From Rhynchopus sp. YZ270_cl-10 (taxonomy: Eukaryota > Euglenozoa > Diplonemea > Diplonemida > Diplonemidae), in NCBI GenBank assembly GCA_964035575.1, contig OZ037837.1:806001-870000 (forward strand): DNA of 64,000 nt, read 5' to 3'. The notes under the pieces are model-generated. The model ran no database searches. It was given only the letters and a program-made list of their open reading frames with translations, and was not told the origin of the DNA. The position numbers were made by a program, and so were the translations under genes. Of this stretch, positions 40,051 to 50,070 are shown piece after piece. Each line of letters starts with the position of its first letter. Within the stretch, counting starts at the first letter, position 1.

Positions 40051-40378
40051 CTGTGGAGTGGGAGTGGGAGTGGGAGTGGGAGTGGGAGTGGGAGTGGGAG
40101 TGGGAGTGGGAGTGGGAGTGGGAGTGGGAGTGGGAGTGGGAGTGGGAGTGGGAGTGGGAGTGGGAGTGGGAGTGGGAGTGGGAGTGGGAGTGGGAGTGGG
40201 AGTGGGAGTGGGAGTGGGAGTGGGAGTGGGAGTGGGAGTGGGAGTGGGAGTGGGAGTGGGAGTGGGAGTGGGAGTGGGAGTGGGAGTGGGAGTGGGAGTG
40301 GGAGTGGGAGTGGGAGTGGGAGTGGGAGTGGGAGTGGGAGTGGGAGTGGGAGTGGGAGTGGGAGTGGGAGTGGGAGTG
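40051..40378. repeat. 6-bp satellite, unit GGGAGT
   Basis: About 54 perfect copies. The dipeptide frames it gives (WE, GV, GS, SH, TP) are artefacts. Confidence 0.97.
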
Positions 40379-41067
40379 ACAGAATACATAACTTAGAAAA
40401 CTATCACCTGCATTTCGCCTTCTGCACAGTGAAGAGCAGGAGCAAAACGCAGGCGACTTAAAACTTTGCAAAAAGCCTAAAAAATGGGAAGCAGCAACAG
40501 GGAAGTGTTCGCGATCATGTTGATCCTTTTGTTGGAAAGAGAGAAAAAAGCAGTTAAATCTCCTTTGCTCAGACACCCTGACAGTGCCACAAAAACAATC
40601 AACAAATTTTGCATGAGAACAAACACAAAACAACGTGGCATTACTCTAGCGTTCGTTTGGTTTGGAAAATGAGCGTGAGGGCGAGAGCACCGTGGCGAGC
40701 TGTGTCGCTTCGTTTGCTTCAATACTACTACCTGCAGGTTGTGTAACGGAAGGTGATAAATCCAAAAATGGCCCACAACAAGTCAGTATTTGCGGGCCCT
40801 CGAATACAGTATTATTTGAATTTTTGGGACCCCAACCCATTACCCCGCAAAGTCGGAGAAAAGCAAAACGCCCGCAACCGAAAAAGCGCGTTTCATTTAC
40901 ATGCGTATTATCACACTCGTACATAACACATACCGCTCAACACCAGATATTCCACCAGATTGATTCCCACCTGCCCCTTCGCCCTCACCCGCAGTCAATC
41001 AACGGACCCTTCCGAAGTCAGGAGGAGGAGAACCAGACAGTTTCGTTGCGTTCAAGACCCCCTCCCC
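40379..41067. other. 3' flank of the LamG surface-protein gene
   Basis: No gene is seen. 40885-40930 (aagcgcgtttcatttacatg ... cactcgtaca) is a weak relative of the A-type retroelement repeat (aacgcgtctttcatttccag). Confidence 0.4.
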
Positions 41068-44000
41068 TCACGATGCGATAAGCTCATACTCGTCAGATTC
41101 CTCACCGTGTTCCTTAACACGCGTCCTGCGGTGCAACACCACACCCGCAAGCCCCACAAATGCGAGAACACCCGCCGCAAGCAACACCCACACCCACCAA
41201 CGTGCCCTGCTCTCCTCCCCCCCTAGCAGCGGGGAGCCTGTCTCGGGAGGACCAGTCTCCCTGTCCCGTGCACCGTCAGGTTCACTGTCAGGACCCTCCG
41301 TCTCATTGGCTACGGGAGCCACTGTGGTGCTCGGTGTCGGTGTCGCAACTATAACAGGCGAAGTAGTGCTCGGCATAGGTGTACTAGGGGCAGATGTGGA
41401 AGGTGAAGTAGTGCTCGGCGCTGGTGTACCAGGTGAAGATGTGGAGGGTGAAGCCGTGCTCGGCGCTGGTGTACCAGGTGCAGATGTGGGAGGTGAAGGC
41501 GTGCTCGGCGCCGTAGTGCTAGGCAAGGGTGTGGGCGGTGACAAGGTGCTTGGCGAGGGTGTTAACGGCACGTCTGTCCACGCCGACTCGTTGCATTGGC
41601 GGAGCCTGAAGTATTCAATCGTGTTCGTGTCGGAGAATCTGACAATCCGGTCCACGTGTGTTGGAGAGGAGCAGGCGCCCGCAGTCTCGAGCACACCATT
41701 CACGTACAAATAACACACGTCGTCAAGAGAAACTGCCGCGTGCAGACTGTACGTCGTGTTCATGGGGAACACAGCTCTGCTCCTCACCCCGGTAGATGTC
41801 GTCCCGTGCACCACGTCTAAGTAAAACCCCCCAAAGCGACCATTGTCGTCGTCCCGAGGGTATGTCCCCAAGTTCACCCCTGCCCCACCCTCTCCGTCAG
41901 CGGAGCTGAACAGCGCTGAATCCAGTCGAAACTCCGCCACCGTCACGTTCACATCAATAACAATGCCACCGCCAAAAAACACCTCTTGTGTGTCCTGATC
42001 GGTGTTGAGGTTGGGTGCGTCTAACTCAAGTTCAGTCTCCAATTGACACTGCGGCACTTCCAGTGGCTGCGACGCTGTAGGTGTCACGTTGCATGCATGC
42101 AGGCTGACGTCTGAAATGGTGCCGTCAAAGGGAAGATACGAATCAACGTCGTATCCGATGAAGTTGTAGCGACGTTCCACGTAGGTGGGAACGGGACATT
42201 CCCCGAAGGCATCGAGAACACCGTTGATGTACAGATAGCACTTTCCGACTGTGCTCCACAGGTCACCTCCGGGAACCACAACTGCACGTACGGAGTACTC
42301 CACGTTCGTGTCGATTGTGAATGTACGGCTGGTAATCCCGCGCAGGCTCCACGACCCATGGCTCGTACCAAAGAAGAGCTTGGTGGTGTTGCGGGGTTTG
42401 TACAACTGCACCACGTCGTTGCTGTTTGGGTTTGAAAAGTTCACGATCGCAGCTTCCCTCTCAGAAGAGGACACTGTCACGTTGGCGTGGAGCACCAGCC
42501 CACCACCGAAGAACAGCGGGCGGTTCGGGTCAAAAGAAGCGCTGTTCTCGAACTCAACGACAGTCCGGAGGTTGCACGCAGGTGCCGCTAGTGGTTGCGA
42601 CACAGTCGGTGTCATCTCACACGCTTGGAGGCTGAAGTCTGAGATGGTCCCGGGGAATGGGTTGGCGTTGTCGGACAGGAGGCCGTCACCGATGAAATTC
42701 ACACGCCGCGTCACATTGTTCGGAATGGCGCACGGACCGTTCGCTGACAGCGTACCGTTCACAGTCACAAAACATGCGCCTGTTGTCGGATCCGCACTCC
42801 CGGGGACTGCTGCGATCTCGACTCGGTTCTCTCCCAACGCCAGGCTGGCGTTGATTCCAATGAAACTTCCGCTCACATAAAACGTAAGCGTGCGGGAGTC
42901 GACATACGCACTCACAATGTCGCCTTCGTTTGAGAAGGTAAACGCGTAATGTCTGGCGCCCTCGAAATGTGTGAGATTGACGGTCATCGTAATCACGACC
43001 CCACCACCGAAAAGCAGCGGGCGGTTTGGGTCAAAGGAGGTGCTGTCCTCGAACTCAAGCTCGGTCTTCAGGCTGCACATAGGTTGCATCGGCGTGAATT
43101 TGCAGGCACTCAGGCTCACGCCTGAAATATTTCCCATAAATTGTCTTTCGCCGCCCACCACATCGTTCCCGGTCAAATACGGGCGACGCACCACAAATCC
43201 TGGAAAGGCACATTCACCGACAGCGTCAACCACGTCGTTGATGTAAATATAACACATGACTCTGTTCACAGGATTCGCTGCAACAGTTGCCACCCGCACT
43301 CGGTACAGAACGTTTCTGGACAACGACGTGCTGGAAGCAATGCTTTTGTTGCCAATGCTGAACAAGATATGCCCGTTTTGCCCTTCCTGTAGCGTCACAA
43401 TGTTGCCGGCTGCACCACATGAGAAGTTTGCGATTGTTGCGTTTGTAACGTAAGACACCATGAAGACGTCCAATTCCATCACAATAGCATCACCGAAAAG
43501 GACCCAGGGCACAGTCCCAAACTTTGATCCAGAAAGCGGAACGGTCGTGAGACCGTGGGGGCAGACGGGCTCCCTCGGAGGATGCGTTGCTGTCACATCG
43601 CACGCACGCAGACTGAAGTCGGAAATGCTCCCGCCAAATTTGAAATCGTTAATGGGCATGTAAATACCGCGAACAGCAAGTCCGCGCCCGGCGAGATTAA
43701 AGTTGCGCTCAATGTGGTTCGGAACGGGACACTCGCCAACATTATCAAGCAGACCGTTGATGTAGATGTAACACGCTCCGTCCGCGCTCGGGTCGCTTCC
43801 AGGTACAATTACTATCAGCAGTTGGTAGGAAGGGGAAGAGTAGTAAGAAGCCAACTTGGTTGCACTGTAGAACCAGTTCCAGTCACCATCCACACGGCTT
43901 TTAAGTGTGATCAGTCCGTACCTACCGATAGACAACTCGAGAACGTCGTTCGTGCCGTTGATGGATGAGGTGAAGAGAATCGCATATCTTTCATCGGCCG

Positions 44001-45294
44001 AGGGGAGTACCACAGACACGTTCATCTGCAGCGCAATGCCGCCTCCAAAGAACAGCGGGCGGTTTGGATCAAATGAGCTTTCCTCTGCAAACTCAACCTC
44101 GTTCCGCAGCGTACATGACGGAAGGACCACTGGCTGCGAAACAGTCGGTTCTACCAAACACGCACTCAGATTGAAGTTGGAAATGTTTCCATGAAACTTC
44201 TTCTTGTAGCCAGCTACATCTACTCCATCTTCGCCGAACCGGTTTACTCGGTATTCGACTGCGACATCCGGAATGGGGCATTCTGTGGAACCTTCCCTGA
44301 CACCGTTCACGTACAGGGAACAGTTGCCCTGTGTCGGGTCGTTGCCGGGAACCATTGCAATGTGCAAAGTGTACTCGACGTTTTCCACAAAAACGCTGCG
44401 GCTGTAAATATAAGAACTGCTGGTCCCCACTTTTGTGCTGAAGAAAAGGTAGTGCCTCCTCGTGTAGTCGTCATACGACCCTTCCAAAGAAAAACCATTT
44501 GTTTTAGTAGCCTCGAAAGAAAATATGTTCTCGTTGTCCACCGACCACCACCCGGTTCGTATTAGTTGCATGGTGATCACAACCCCACCACCGAAGATCA
44601 GCGGGCGATTCGCATCAAAAGAATCAACGTTCAAAAATGCAAGATCGCTCTGCAGGTCACACTGTGGTTCCATCGCGGGTAGCGCCACAGTTGATGTCAC
44701 ATCACAAGCACGTAGGGAGAAGTTCGAGACAGTTCCAAGAAAGGGCAAACTATTTGATTTGTACCCCTGTCCAAAGTAAATGTCCTCACGATTCACATAG
44801 CTAGGAGTAGGGCAGTAACCGGAAGCCGTCAGCGAACCGTTTAAGTACATCTTGCACGTTGAGAACGCGTCATATAAAGGAACCGCAACAATTTTCAGGT
44901 TGTTCGTCATTTCATTAAATACGTATGAGGTATCTTTGACGCCGGTAAACGCGTGTGTCGCACTGCTTGTTCCGAAGTATAACTTCTCGTCATAGTCTGT
45001 GCCCATGTTGAGCTGCAGTACATCCTTACCGTTGTCTGAAAAGCTGAAGATCGCAGAACCAGGCCGACTAAAGTCTATATCGTTCTGCGTATAGTTCAGC
45101 TCAATCACAAACCCACCTCCGAAGAACAACGGTCGGTTCGGATTAAAGGCGCCGATCTCGCTAAACTCAAGAACAGTCTGAAGTCTGCAAGCCGGTAGGA
45201 CAACAGCACCGTGAGTTGCAGCAAAACACACACAAATAAGGACACACAGACTTCTCTGCGCAGAGTTGCCCCGGGGGTTTCTGCTGGTGTGCAT
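41068..45294 (-). CDS. Giant type I surface protein with seven LamG-like repeats and mucin-like stalk
   Basis: 1408 residues from the ATG at 45294 (earlier in-frame codons are not ATG). A signal peptide (RSLCVLICVCFAATHGA) comes first. Seven repeats of about 170-190 residues follow, each opening like PACNLRTVVEFENSASFDPN then RPLFFGGG, with a middle V.PG.DP...C.LYVNG segment and a closing GTISDFSLQAC. This fits the concanavalin A/LamG jelly-roll family, with paired Cys. Repeat 4 (PVCPHGLTTVPLSGSKFGTV) lacks the FDPNRP signature. Next is a Thr/Ser/Pro stalk (PSTTAPSTPSPPTSAPGTPA), one membrane helix (WWVWVLLAAGVLAFVGLAGV) and a short tail ending YELIAS, where YELI fits a Yxx-hydrophobic endocytic sorting signal. 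Many N-x-S/T sites. Probably a glycosylated surface adhesin or carbohydrate-binding receptor. Confidence 0.8.
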   Translation of the reverse strand: MHTSRNPRGNSAQRSLCVLICVCFAATHGAVVLPACRLQTVLEFSEIGAFNPNRPLFFGGGFVIELNYTQNDIDFSRPGSAIFSFSDNGKDVLQLNMGTDYDEKLYFGTSSATHAFTGVKDTSYVFNEMTNNLKIVAVPLYDAFSTCKMYLNGSLTASGYCPTPSYVNREDIYFGQGYKSNSLPFLGTVSNFSLRACDVTSTVALPAMEPQCDLQSDLAFLNVDSFDANRPLIFGGGVVITMQLIRTGWWSVDNENIFSFEATKTNGFSLEGSYDDYTRRHYLFFSTKVGTSSSYIYSRSVFVENVEYTLHIAMVPGNDPTQGNCSLYVNGVREGSTECPIPDVAVEYRVNRFGEDGVDVAGYKKKFHGNISNFNLSACLVEPTVSQPVVLPSCTLRNEVEFAEESSFDPNRPLFFGGGIALQMNVSVVLPSADERYAILFTSSINGTNDVLELSIGRYGLITLKSRVDGDWNWFYSATKLASYYSSPSYQLLIVIVPGSDPSADGACYIYINGLLDNVGECPVPNHIERNFNLAGRGLAVRGIYMPINDFKFGGSISDFSLRACDVTATHPPREPVCPHGLTTVPLSGSKFGTVPWVLFGDAIVMELDVFMVSYVTNATIANFSCGAAGNIVTLQEGQNGHILFSIGNKSIASSTSLSRNVLYRVRVATVAANPVNRVMCYIYINDVVDAVGECAFPGFVVRRPYLTGNDVVGGERQFMGNISGVSLSACKFTPMQPMCSLKTELEFEDSTSFDPNRPLLFGGGVVITMTVNLTHFEGARHYAFTFSNEGDIVSAYVDSRTLTFYVSGSFIGINASLALGENRVEIAAVPGSADPTTGACFVTVNGTLSANGPCAIPNNVTRRVNFIGDGLLSDNANPFPGTISDFSLQACEMTPTVSQPLAAPACNLRTVVEFENSASFDPNRPLFFGGGLVLHANVTVSSSEREAAIVNFSNPNSNDVVQLYKPRNTTKLFFGTSHGSWSLRGITSRTFTIDTNVEYSVRAVVVPGGDLWSTVGKCYLYINGVLDAFGECPVPTYVERRYNFIGYDVDSYLPFDGTISDVSLHACNVTPTASQPLEVPQCQLETELELDAPNLNTDQDTQEVFFGGGIVIDVNVTVAEFRLDSALFSSADGEGGAGVNLGTYPRDDDNGRFGGFYLDVVHGTTSTGVRSRAVFPMNTTYSLHAAVSLDDVCYLYVNGVLETAGACSSPTHVDRIVRFSDTNTIEYFRLRQCNESAWTDVPLTPSPSTLSPPTPLPSTTAPSTPSPPTSAPGTPAPSTASPSTSSPGTPAPSTTSPSTSAPSTPMPSTTSPVIVATPTPSTTVAPVANETEGPDSEPDGARDRETGPPETGSPLLGGEESRARWWVWVLLAAGVLAFVGLAGVVLHRRTRVKEHGEESDEYELIAS

Positions 45295-46909
45295 TGTGTC
45301 TGTTGGTATCCCTTTCCTGGAGTTGGCGGTGTTGGGGGTTTTGGGGGTTCCTCTCCTCCGACTAGAAAACAACTGCTGCACAGTCAAAATAGTCTCTGTG
45401 CACAAAGGGGGGCAAGAAGTACAGCAGGAAAATAGTTCAGGTATGGGTAGTGACGTGAAGGGTTTTGGAGAGAAAAATATGTTCGGTTGGTTCTTCTTTG
45501 TTTTGCTCTGGGTTTATGTTTTGTGCTTTTTATTTTGAAAACTTGATTGTATGTATCGTAGACACCCGAGGATGCACACCACTGTACCAACCGCTATTAA
45601 GTAACACCTCATGAACACGGTGATCTCTCTGCCTTTTTTGTTTTCCTCAAAAAAAAGCATCGCGTCTACGTACTGGTTTTGTCGTACCTGAGAAAACGCG
45701 TGCATGTTGCATACACACGCGTCATTGCACCCAACGATGAGGCTCATTGACACACTCCAACGAACTTCACATCCCGGAAAAATGGTATGACGAAAAGAGC
45801 AACAATACAAAAGCGATAAGACAAAAACTAAGCCTACTCTGCTTAGTCACACGTACCTTTTTCATTAAAGGACAGCCATACATGGGGGCACAGACAGCAC
45901 ACCTTCCCCAGGGTGTGGCAGGGTCCCTCGCTGAAAACGTGGGACTCTCACCTCACTTTTCTTTCTTAATCCCAGAACTAGACACGCACACAAACACCCC
46001 TCCCCTACCTTACCCTCCCTCCCCTCTGCCCCTCTGACCAATGAAACGTTAGTAGCCACCCTCATTTATAAAGAAAAGTTTGACATGAAATACACCAGAA
46101 CGATCGTGAACAGTGTACCTTGGTACAACTGGTGTACCGGGTGTACCCCAACCATGCACAGTCCAACATCCATTTTGTGATTTACATCTACAAAGTACAG
46201 GAACAAGAAGGGAAAAAGCAAACAAACACAGACACCCCTCCGAAGGGCCGTTGTTTTCGGTTAATATTACACCCTAACAACCACTGCCTTCTGGTCTGCA
46301 AAACGCAAATTGATATCACCACGTACACCACTATTAAGCAGTGCATCCCATAGACGTAAACCATCTTGTCACAAACGGAGAAAACAAAAACACAAAAACA
46401 AAGACCGATGCCAAGCCCTAGCCTCATAGAGGCGTCTGTGCTAGGGTGAAGCGCAAACCAGACTGGGCCAAAGTCTCAACTCAACTCAGTATCACACGAC
46501 GGGAAAGAAAAGAGGGTCAGTTCTCCACGAATCCGTAGAGATACAAAACACCTGCTTGAAACCCACAGCAGTGTTCCAAACATCCAAAACCCAAAAAATA
46601 AAAACAAAACCAATTTGGTGGACACACTTCTCATCCTAAGAAGGACCCCATCCTCACCTTCCCTCACCCAAACCCCAAAGAAATGCTCTGTTGTTCACAA
46701 CACCCAGCCAACCCCCTCAAATCCTCCCAATTGTTTCGTATGACTCATCCCAACAAACCCCACCTCACTCTGTCACCACCTCCCAAAAATAATAAAGAAG
46801 CACACCTCAGCACAGTGCAGAGCAGCCGTCGTGCAGCTGACCACACAGTGCGAGGGGTGAAGATGCAACAACAACAACTGTTACAAAGTGAACGCTTTCT
46901 TGCTTCTCA
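45295..46909. other. 5' flank of the LamG gene and 3' flank of LRR gene D
   Basis: 45295-45380 may hold acceptor sites (minus strand GACTGTGCAG and TTGTTTTCTAG). 45370-45780 is shared with 5425-5830 and includes the tRNA-Asp-like segment at 45550-45592. 46188-46427 is the second full copy of the small hydrophobic frame. 46390-46909 is the LRR 3' flank with the conserved hairpin. Confidence 0.55.
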
Positions 46910-48652
46910 CTAGCGTAAGTGTTGTGGTAGCTTCATGAGCACAACCTTGCTGCACTTGTCCTTGCCATGCAAGGTCTTCAATGATGTGCACTCGCCGAGG
47001 AAGATCCGCCCAATTGCGGTGACAGATTGTAGTCCACTTAGATCAACTGTGGACAATGATGCGCACCTGAAGAGGAACTGGAACCCAATCGAGGTGACAG
47101 CTTGCAATCCACTCAGATCAACTGTGGACAGGGATGTGCACCCTTGGAGAAAGTAGTTCCCAATCGAGGTGACACCTTGGAATCCACTCAAGTCAACTGT
47201 TGACAATGATGTGCACCTGAAGAAGAACATGTCACCAATCGTGGTGACACCTTGCAATCCACTCAAGTTAACTTTGGTCAAAGCTGTGCAGTTACGAAGG
47301 ACCTCCTTCCCAATCACAGTCACAGCAGACGCATGACTGAGATCAATGCACGTCACATCGGTTTCCGAGAAGAACTCGTCTGCAATCGCAGTCGCAACTC
47401 CTGCCTGCAGGAGCAAGCAAGCCACCTTCGGATCAGTCACCTGGTCCAATCTTGCTTCTGTAAGTGTTGTCTCACCCAACGCACGAAGTGCTGCAATGGC
47501 AGCCTGCTTCCTCCTCTCTGTGTTGACCTGCGTTACAACAACCCTGTGACCCCTCAGCTGCACCACGTCCTCTCCTTCTGCAATCACTTCATCTCTGAAA
47601 GTCATGTCGAAGCAGCCTTCACGCAACCCCACTGCAGACGCCACCTTCCGAAGCAAGTCCCTGCCCGTGTCATCCACACTCACCTCGATCTCGTGTTCCA
47701 CTCCATCCAACCCCTGCACAAGGACAGGCACAACAAGCGCAGACATCTGGGTAAGGGCGTCGTGCACGTTCGAAACAGGCAGCTTCAGGGAAAACGTTGC
47801 ATGTGGGTCTGCAGCACCCACAAGGCGGTGGCGGTCTCCACTCGCTGCTGCCATGCTGTTGATGTTCCGCACAACGGCCTGCGACTCTGTGAATGCACGC
47901 AGCACCTGGTCATTCCCAAGCTGGCACACCGCCTCGCACTCAGCAATCACGTGTCCTGCCTTCGCAACAAACGTCTTCAGCGCACACACCTCCCCTTCAC
48001 GACTGAGTGCCTGTGTGAGGAATCTGCGTGTCACCTCCTCCTCACACATGACTTCGTTGCGCGACACATCCTCACGCATCACGAGGTGCTCGACGTTTGT
48101 CTGCAGGAGAAGATCTTTGTACCTGTCTGTAAGTGGGAGTGCCACAAACACACGGCACTTCTCCTCTGCAGCAGTCCGCTGTGCTGCCAGGTCTGCCACG
48201 TGTGAGCAGAGAGTGTCACGCTGGCGTTTCATGTAGTCCGTGATGTCAACTGTCTTGTGTCCCGCATGTGTGTCGCACTTGTCACAGCGCATGCAGATCA
48301 ACGCGTCTCCACACGCAGGGTCTTCACAGACGAGGCACAGCTCTTGGCCTGGGTGATGTGCACACTTCGACGACGTCCCGTACGCAGTCACAGAAGCACG
48401 ATGTGCCTCACGGTCAAGTGGCCTTGTGTGGCAAGCGTCATAGCACGCAGGTGTGTCGCAGAAGAACAGCTCCTTACACATCCCGCACTGCAGCTGTGCA
48501 GGCACGCCACAGTTCTCACAGCTCGGCATCTGTGGTGCGGTGGGCTGCGTGTCAGACACCATGTTGTGTGTTTCGGAGAGGTGGGAGGGTGCAGGGCCAT
48601 CCACCCGGGCCTTCTTTGTGGTGGGGGACTCACTCACGGAGGAACGCTTCAT
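46910..48652 (-). CDS. LRR gene D: B-box, coiled coil, ubiquitin-like and LRR protein (5 LRR units)
   Basis: 580 residues. The frame is open for 77 codons before it, but the class 1 start MKRSSVSESPTTKKARVDG shared with genes A and E is preferred. Domains as in gene A. Five LRR units with variable parts IGKEVLRNC, IGDMFFFRC, IGNYFLQGC, IGFQFLFRC and IGRIFLGEC. One extra Ala (SMAAASGDR) and a one-residue loss (LPLTDRYKD) in the helical region show small indels. The C-terminus is LPQHLR and the shared 3' flank follows. Confidence 0.8.
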   Translation of the reverse strand: MKRSSVSESPTTKKARVDGPAPSHLSETHNMVSDTQPTAPQMPSCENCGVPAQLQCGMCKELFFCDTPACYDACHTRPLDREAHRASVTAYGTSSKCAHHPGQELCLVCEDPACGDALICMRCDKCDTHAGHKTVDITDYMKRQRDTLCSHVADLAAQRTAAEEKCRVFVALPLTDRYKDLLLQTNVEHLVMREDVSRNEVMCEEEVTRRFLTQALSREGEVCALKTFVAKAGHVIAECEAVCQLGNDQVLRAFTESQAVVRNINSMAAASGDRHRLVGAADPHATFSLKLPVSNVHDALTQMSALVVPVLVQGLDGVEHEIEVSVDDTGRDLLRKVASAVGLREGCFDMTFRDEVIAEGEDVVQLRGHRVVVTQVNTERRKQAAIAALRALGETTLTEARLDQVTDPKVACLLLQAGVATAIADEFFSETDVTCIDLSHASAVTVIGKEVLRNCTALTKVNLSGLQGVTTIGDMFFFRCTSLSTVDLSGFQGVTSIGNYFLQGCTSLSTVDLSGLQAVTSIGFQFLFRCASLSTVDLSGLQSVTAIGRIFLGECTSLKTLHGKDKCSKVVLMKLPQHLR

Positions 48653-49494
48653 TTTTTCTGTGTTTTCTGAGATCTGTGTGTGGATCGTGAGTGTGATATT
48701 GTCTGTCATTGACACGTGGTCAAAACCAGTCAGGTAAGTGACAAGTGAATTACTTGTCGCTTCGCTTGTCAAAGAAATGACGAGTGACATCACTTGCCAC
48801 CTATCGTTGGCCGTGTCGTGCATCGGTTGCCTCCTCCGAAGCATGCACAACCGCTGCTGCGATGCCTTCCCAAGACAAAGCATTTCATCACTTTTCGCCT
48901 TTCTTTCAACTACTCCCGAGGGGCCAAGCTCCCCTTTCTAGTTGTGCGGAAATGTGTGAAGATGTGTGAAGATGTGTCATCAAGAAAAGAACACAAAACA
49001 CAAAGCTTTGCAAGACGAACCTGAGCCTCGCATGATAATCACCTGAAAAGGAGAGGGGGTGCCTCTTGGGGTGTGTGCTTTTTTATTTGAGATCGGTTTT
49101 CTTCTATCGACAATGACCCACAAAAGAGGGGCTTTTTCGGGGGATTGTTTTTTCCATCAACAACTGCCCAGGGAAAGGCACAATATATTATTGGGTACAG
49201 TGCTAGCTTCCTCAAAGAGACGTGTAGCGGGTGGTATGCAGTACTCAAAATGTATTTGGCATCCAACAAAAGTCCACAAAATTAGTACAAAAATCACCAA
49301 ATTGGTATAGCTGTAAAGGGGTGATTCACTTCAAAACAACATAGCTGCACTTTTCCTTTCCATGCAAGGTCGTCAACGCTATATTAAACTTGAAAAACGT
49401 GATCCACCCCGCAAAAAGAAAAAGCAGCAAAAGGGAAGGATGGCACCACGGTGTGCCAGAGAGTGGCTTGATCCCATTTGCTGACTTATACCCA
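48653..49494. other. Class 1 LRR 5' flank of gene D with an LRR relic
   Basis: 48653-49320 is shared with the flank of gene E. 49333-49372 (aaaacaacatagctgcactt ... gcaaggtcgtcaacgct) matches the 3' coding end of LRR gene F, a fragment of about 40 bp. Confidence 0.5.
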
Positions 49495-49725
49495 ACAAAG
49501 ACGACACCTAAGTGAACAGGGGCCGTATACCACCGCTGGTGGCCTAGGTCAGTATATAAGCCAGTTCAAGGCCCGCACTCTGGCAGCGTCAAAAGAAATA
49601 AACAACAATAAAACCACCAGTCATTCCAATGGGAGGAACGAATGACTGGCATCTCCTAATTCTCTAAACTGCGGTGAGTGGAACACCCAACTGATGCAAA
49701 CCACTGCCGCAGGTTAGCACCTACA
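49495..49725. ncRNA. Candidate structured RNA: two strong adjacent hairpins
   Basis: Hairpin 1, 49617-49649: perfect 10-bp stem CCAGTCATTC / GAATGACTGG with a 13-base loop. Hairpin 2, 49669-49712: CTGCGG-tg-AGTGG pairing with CCACT-g-CCGCAG. A TATATAA (49554-49560) lies about 55 bases before hairpin 1 on the plus strand, and A-rich runs flank both sides. The strand is undecided; on the minus strand a T-rich run follows the hairpins. It could be a small nuclear or nucleolar RNA, or just repeat sequence; I match no known family. Confidence 0.3.
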
Positions 49726-49984
49726 AAAAGCAAAGAAAAGCAAAGAAAAGAAAAGCAAAAGCTCTGCATGGTAGTAAAGTAGGTGCAGGGTCGCTTAAAT
49801 CCCTGAGGGCACAAAAAGCCCAGCATACACCTCCTCCAGTTGCTTTGGACCCTCCAGTATCATGTGCCCGGGTTTGCAAAAGTGCAATGCAACCATCCCA
49901 CGCGTGGCCTTCGTTCACTCAAAAAAAAAAGAGATTATATCCGGGGACGCCAGGGCAAAAATGCCGGGGGGCAGCCACCTCACG

Positions 49985-50070
49985 TTTTTGTCCCCGCAAG
50001 GTCGTCAACGATGTGCACCAGTGGAGGAAGTGCTGCCCAGCGGCCGTGACAGCTTGCAACCCACTTAGAT
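49985..50070 (-). pseudogene. Relic of one LRR unit
   Basis: ccgcaaggtcgtcaacgatg to cacttagatcaact matches the 3' end of LRR gene F (56205-56285) including one unit, then breaks into class 2 5'-flank sequence. A leftover of an eighth LRR gene or of unequal crossing-over. Confidence 0.6.

Noticed and set aside
49535-49575. tRNA gene (ggcctaggtcagtat and gttcaaggcc as A and B boxes)
   Set aside because: The two boxes are only about 25 bases apart and no cloverleaf can be drawn.
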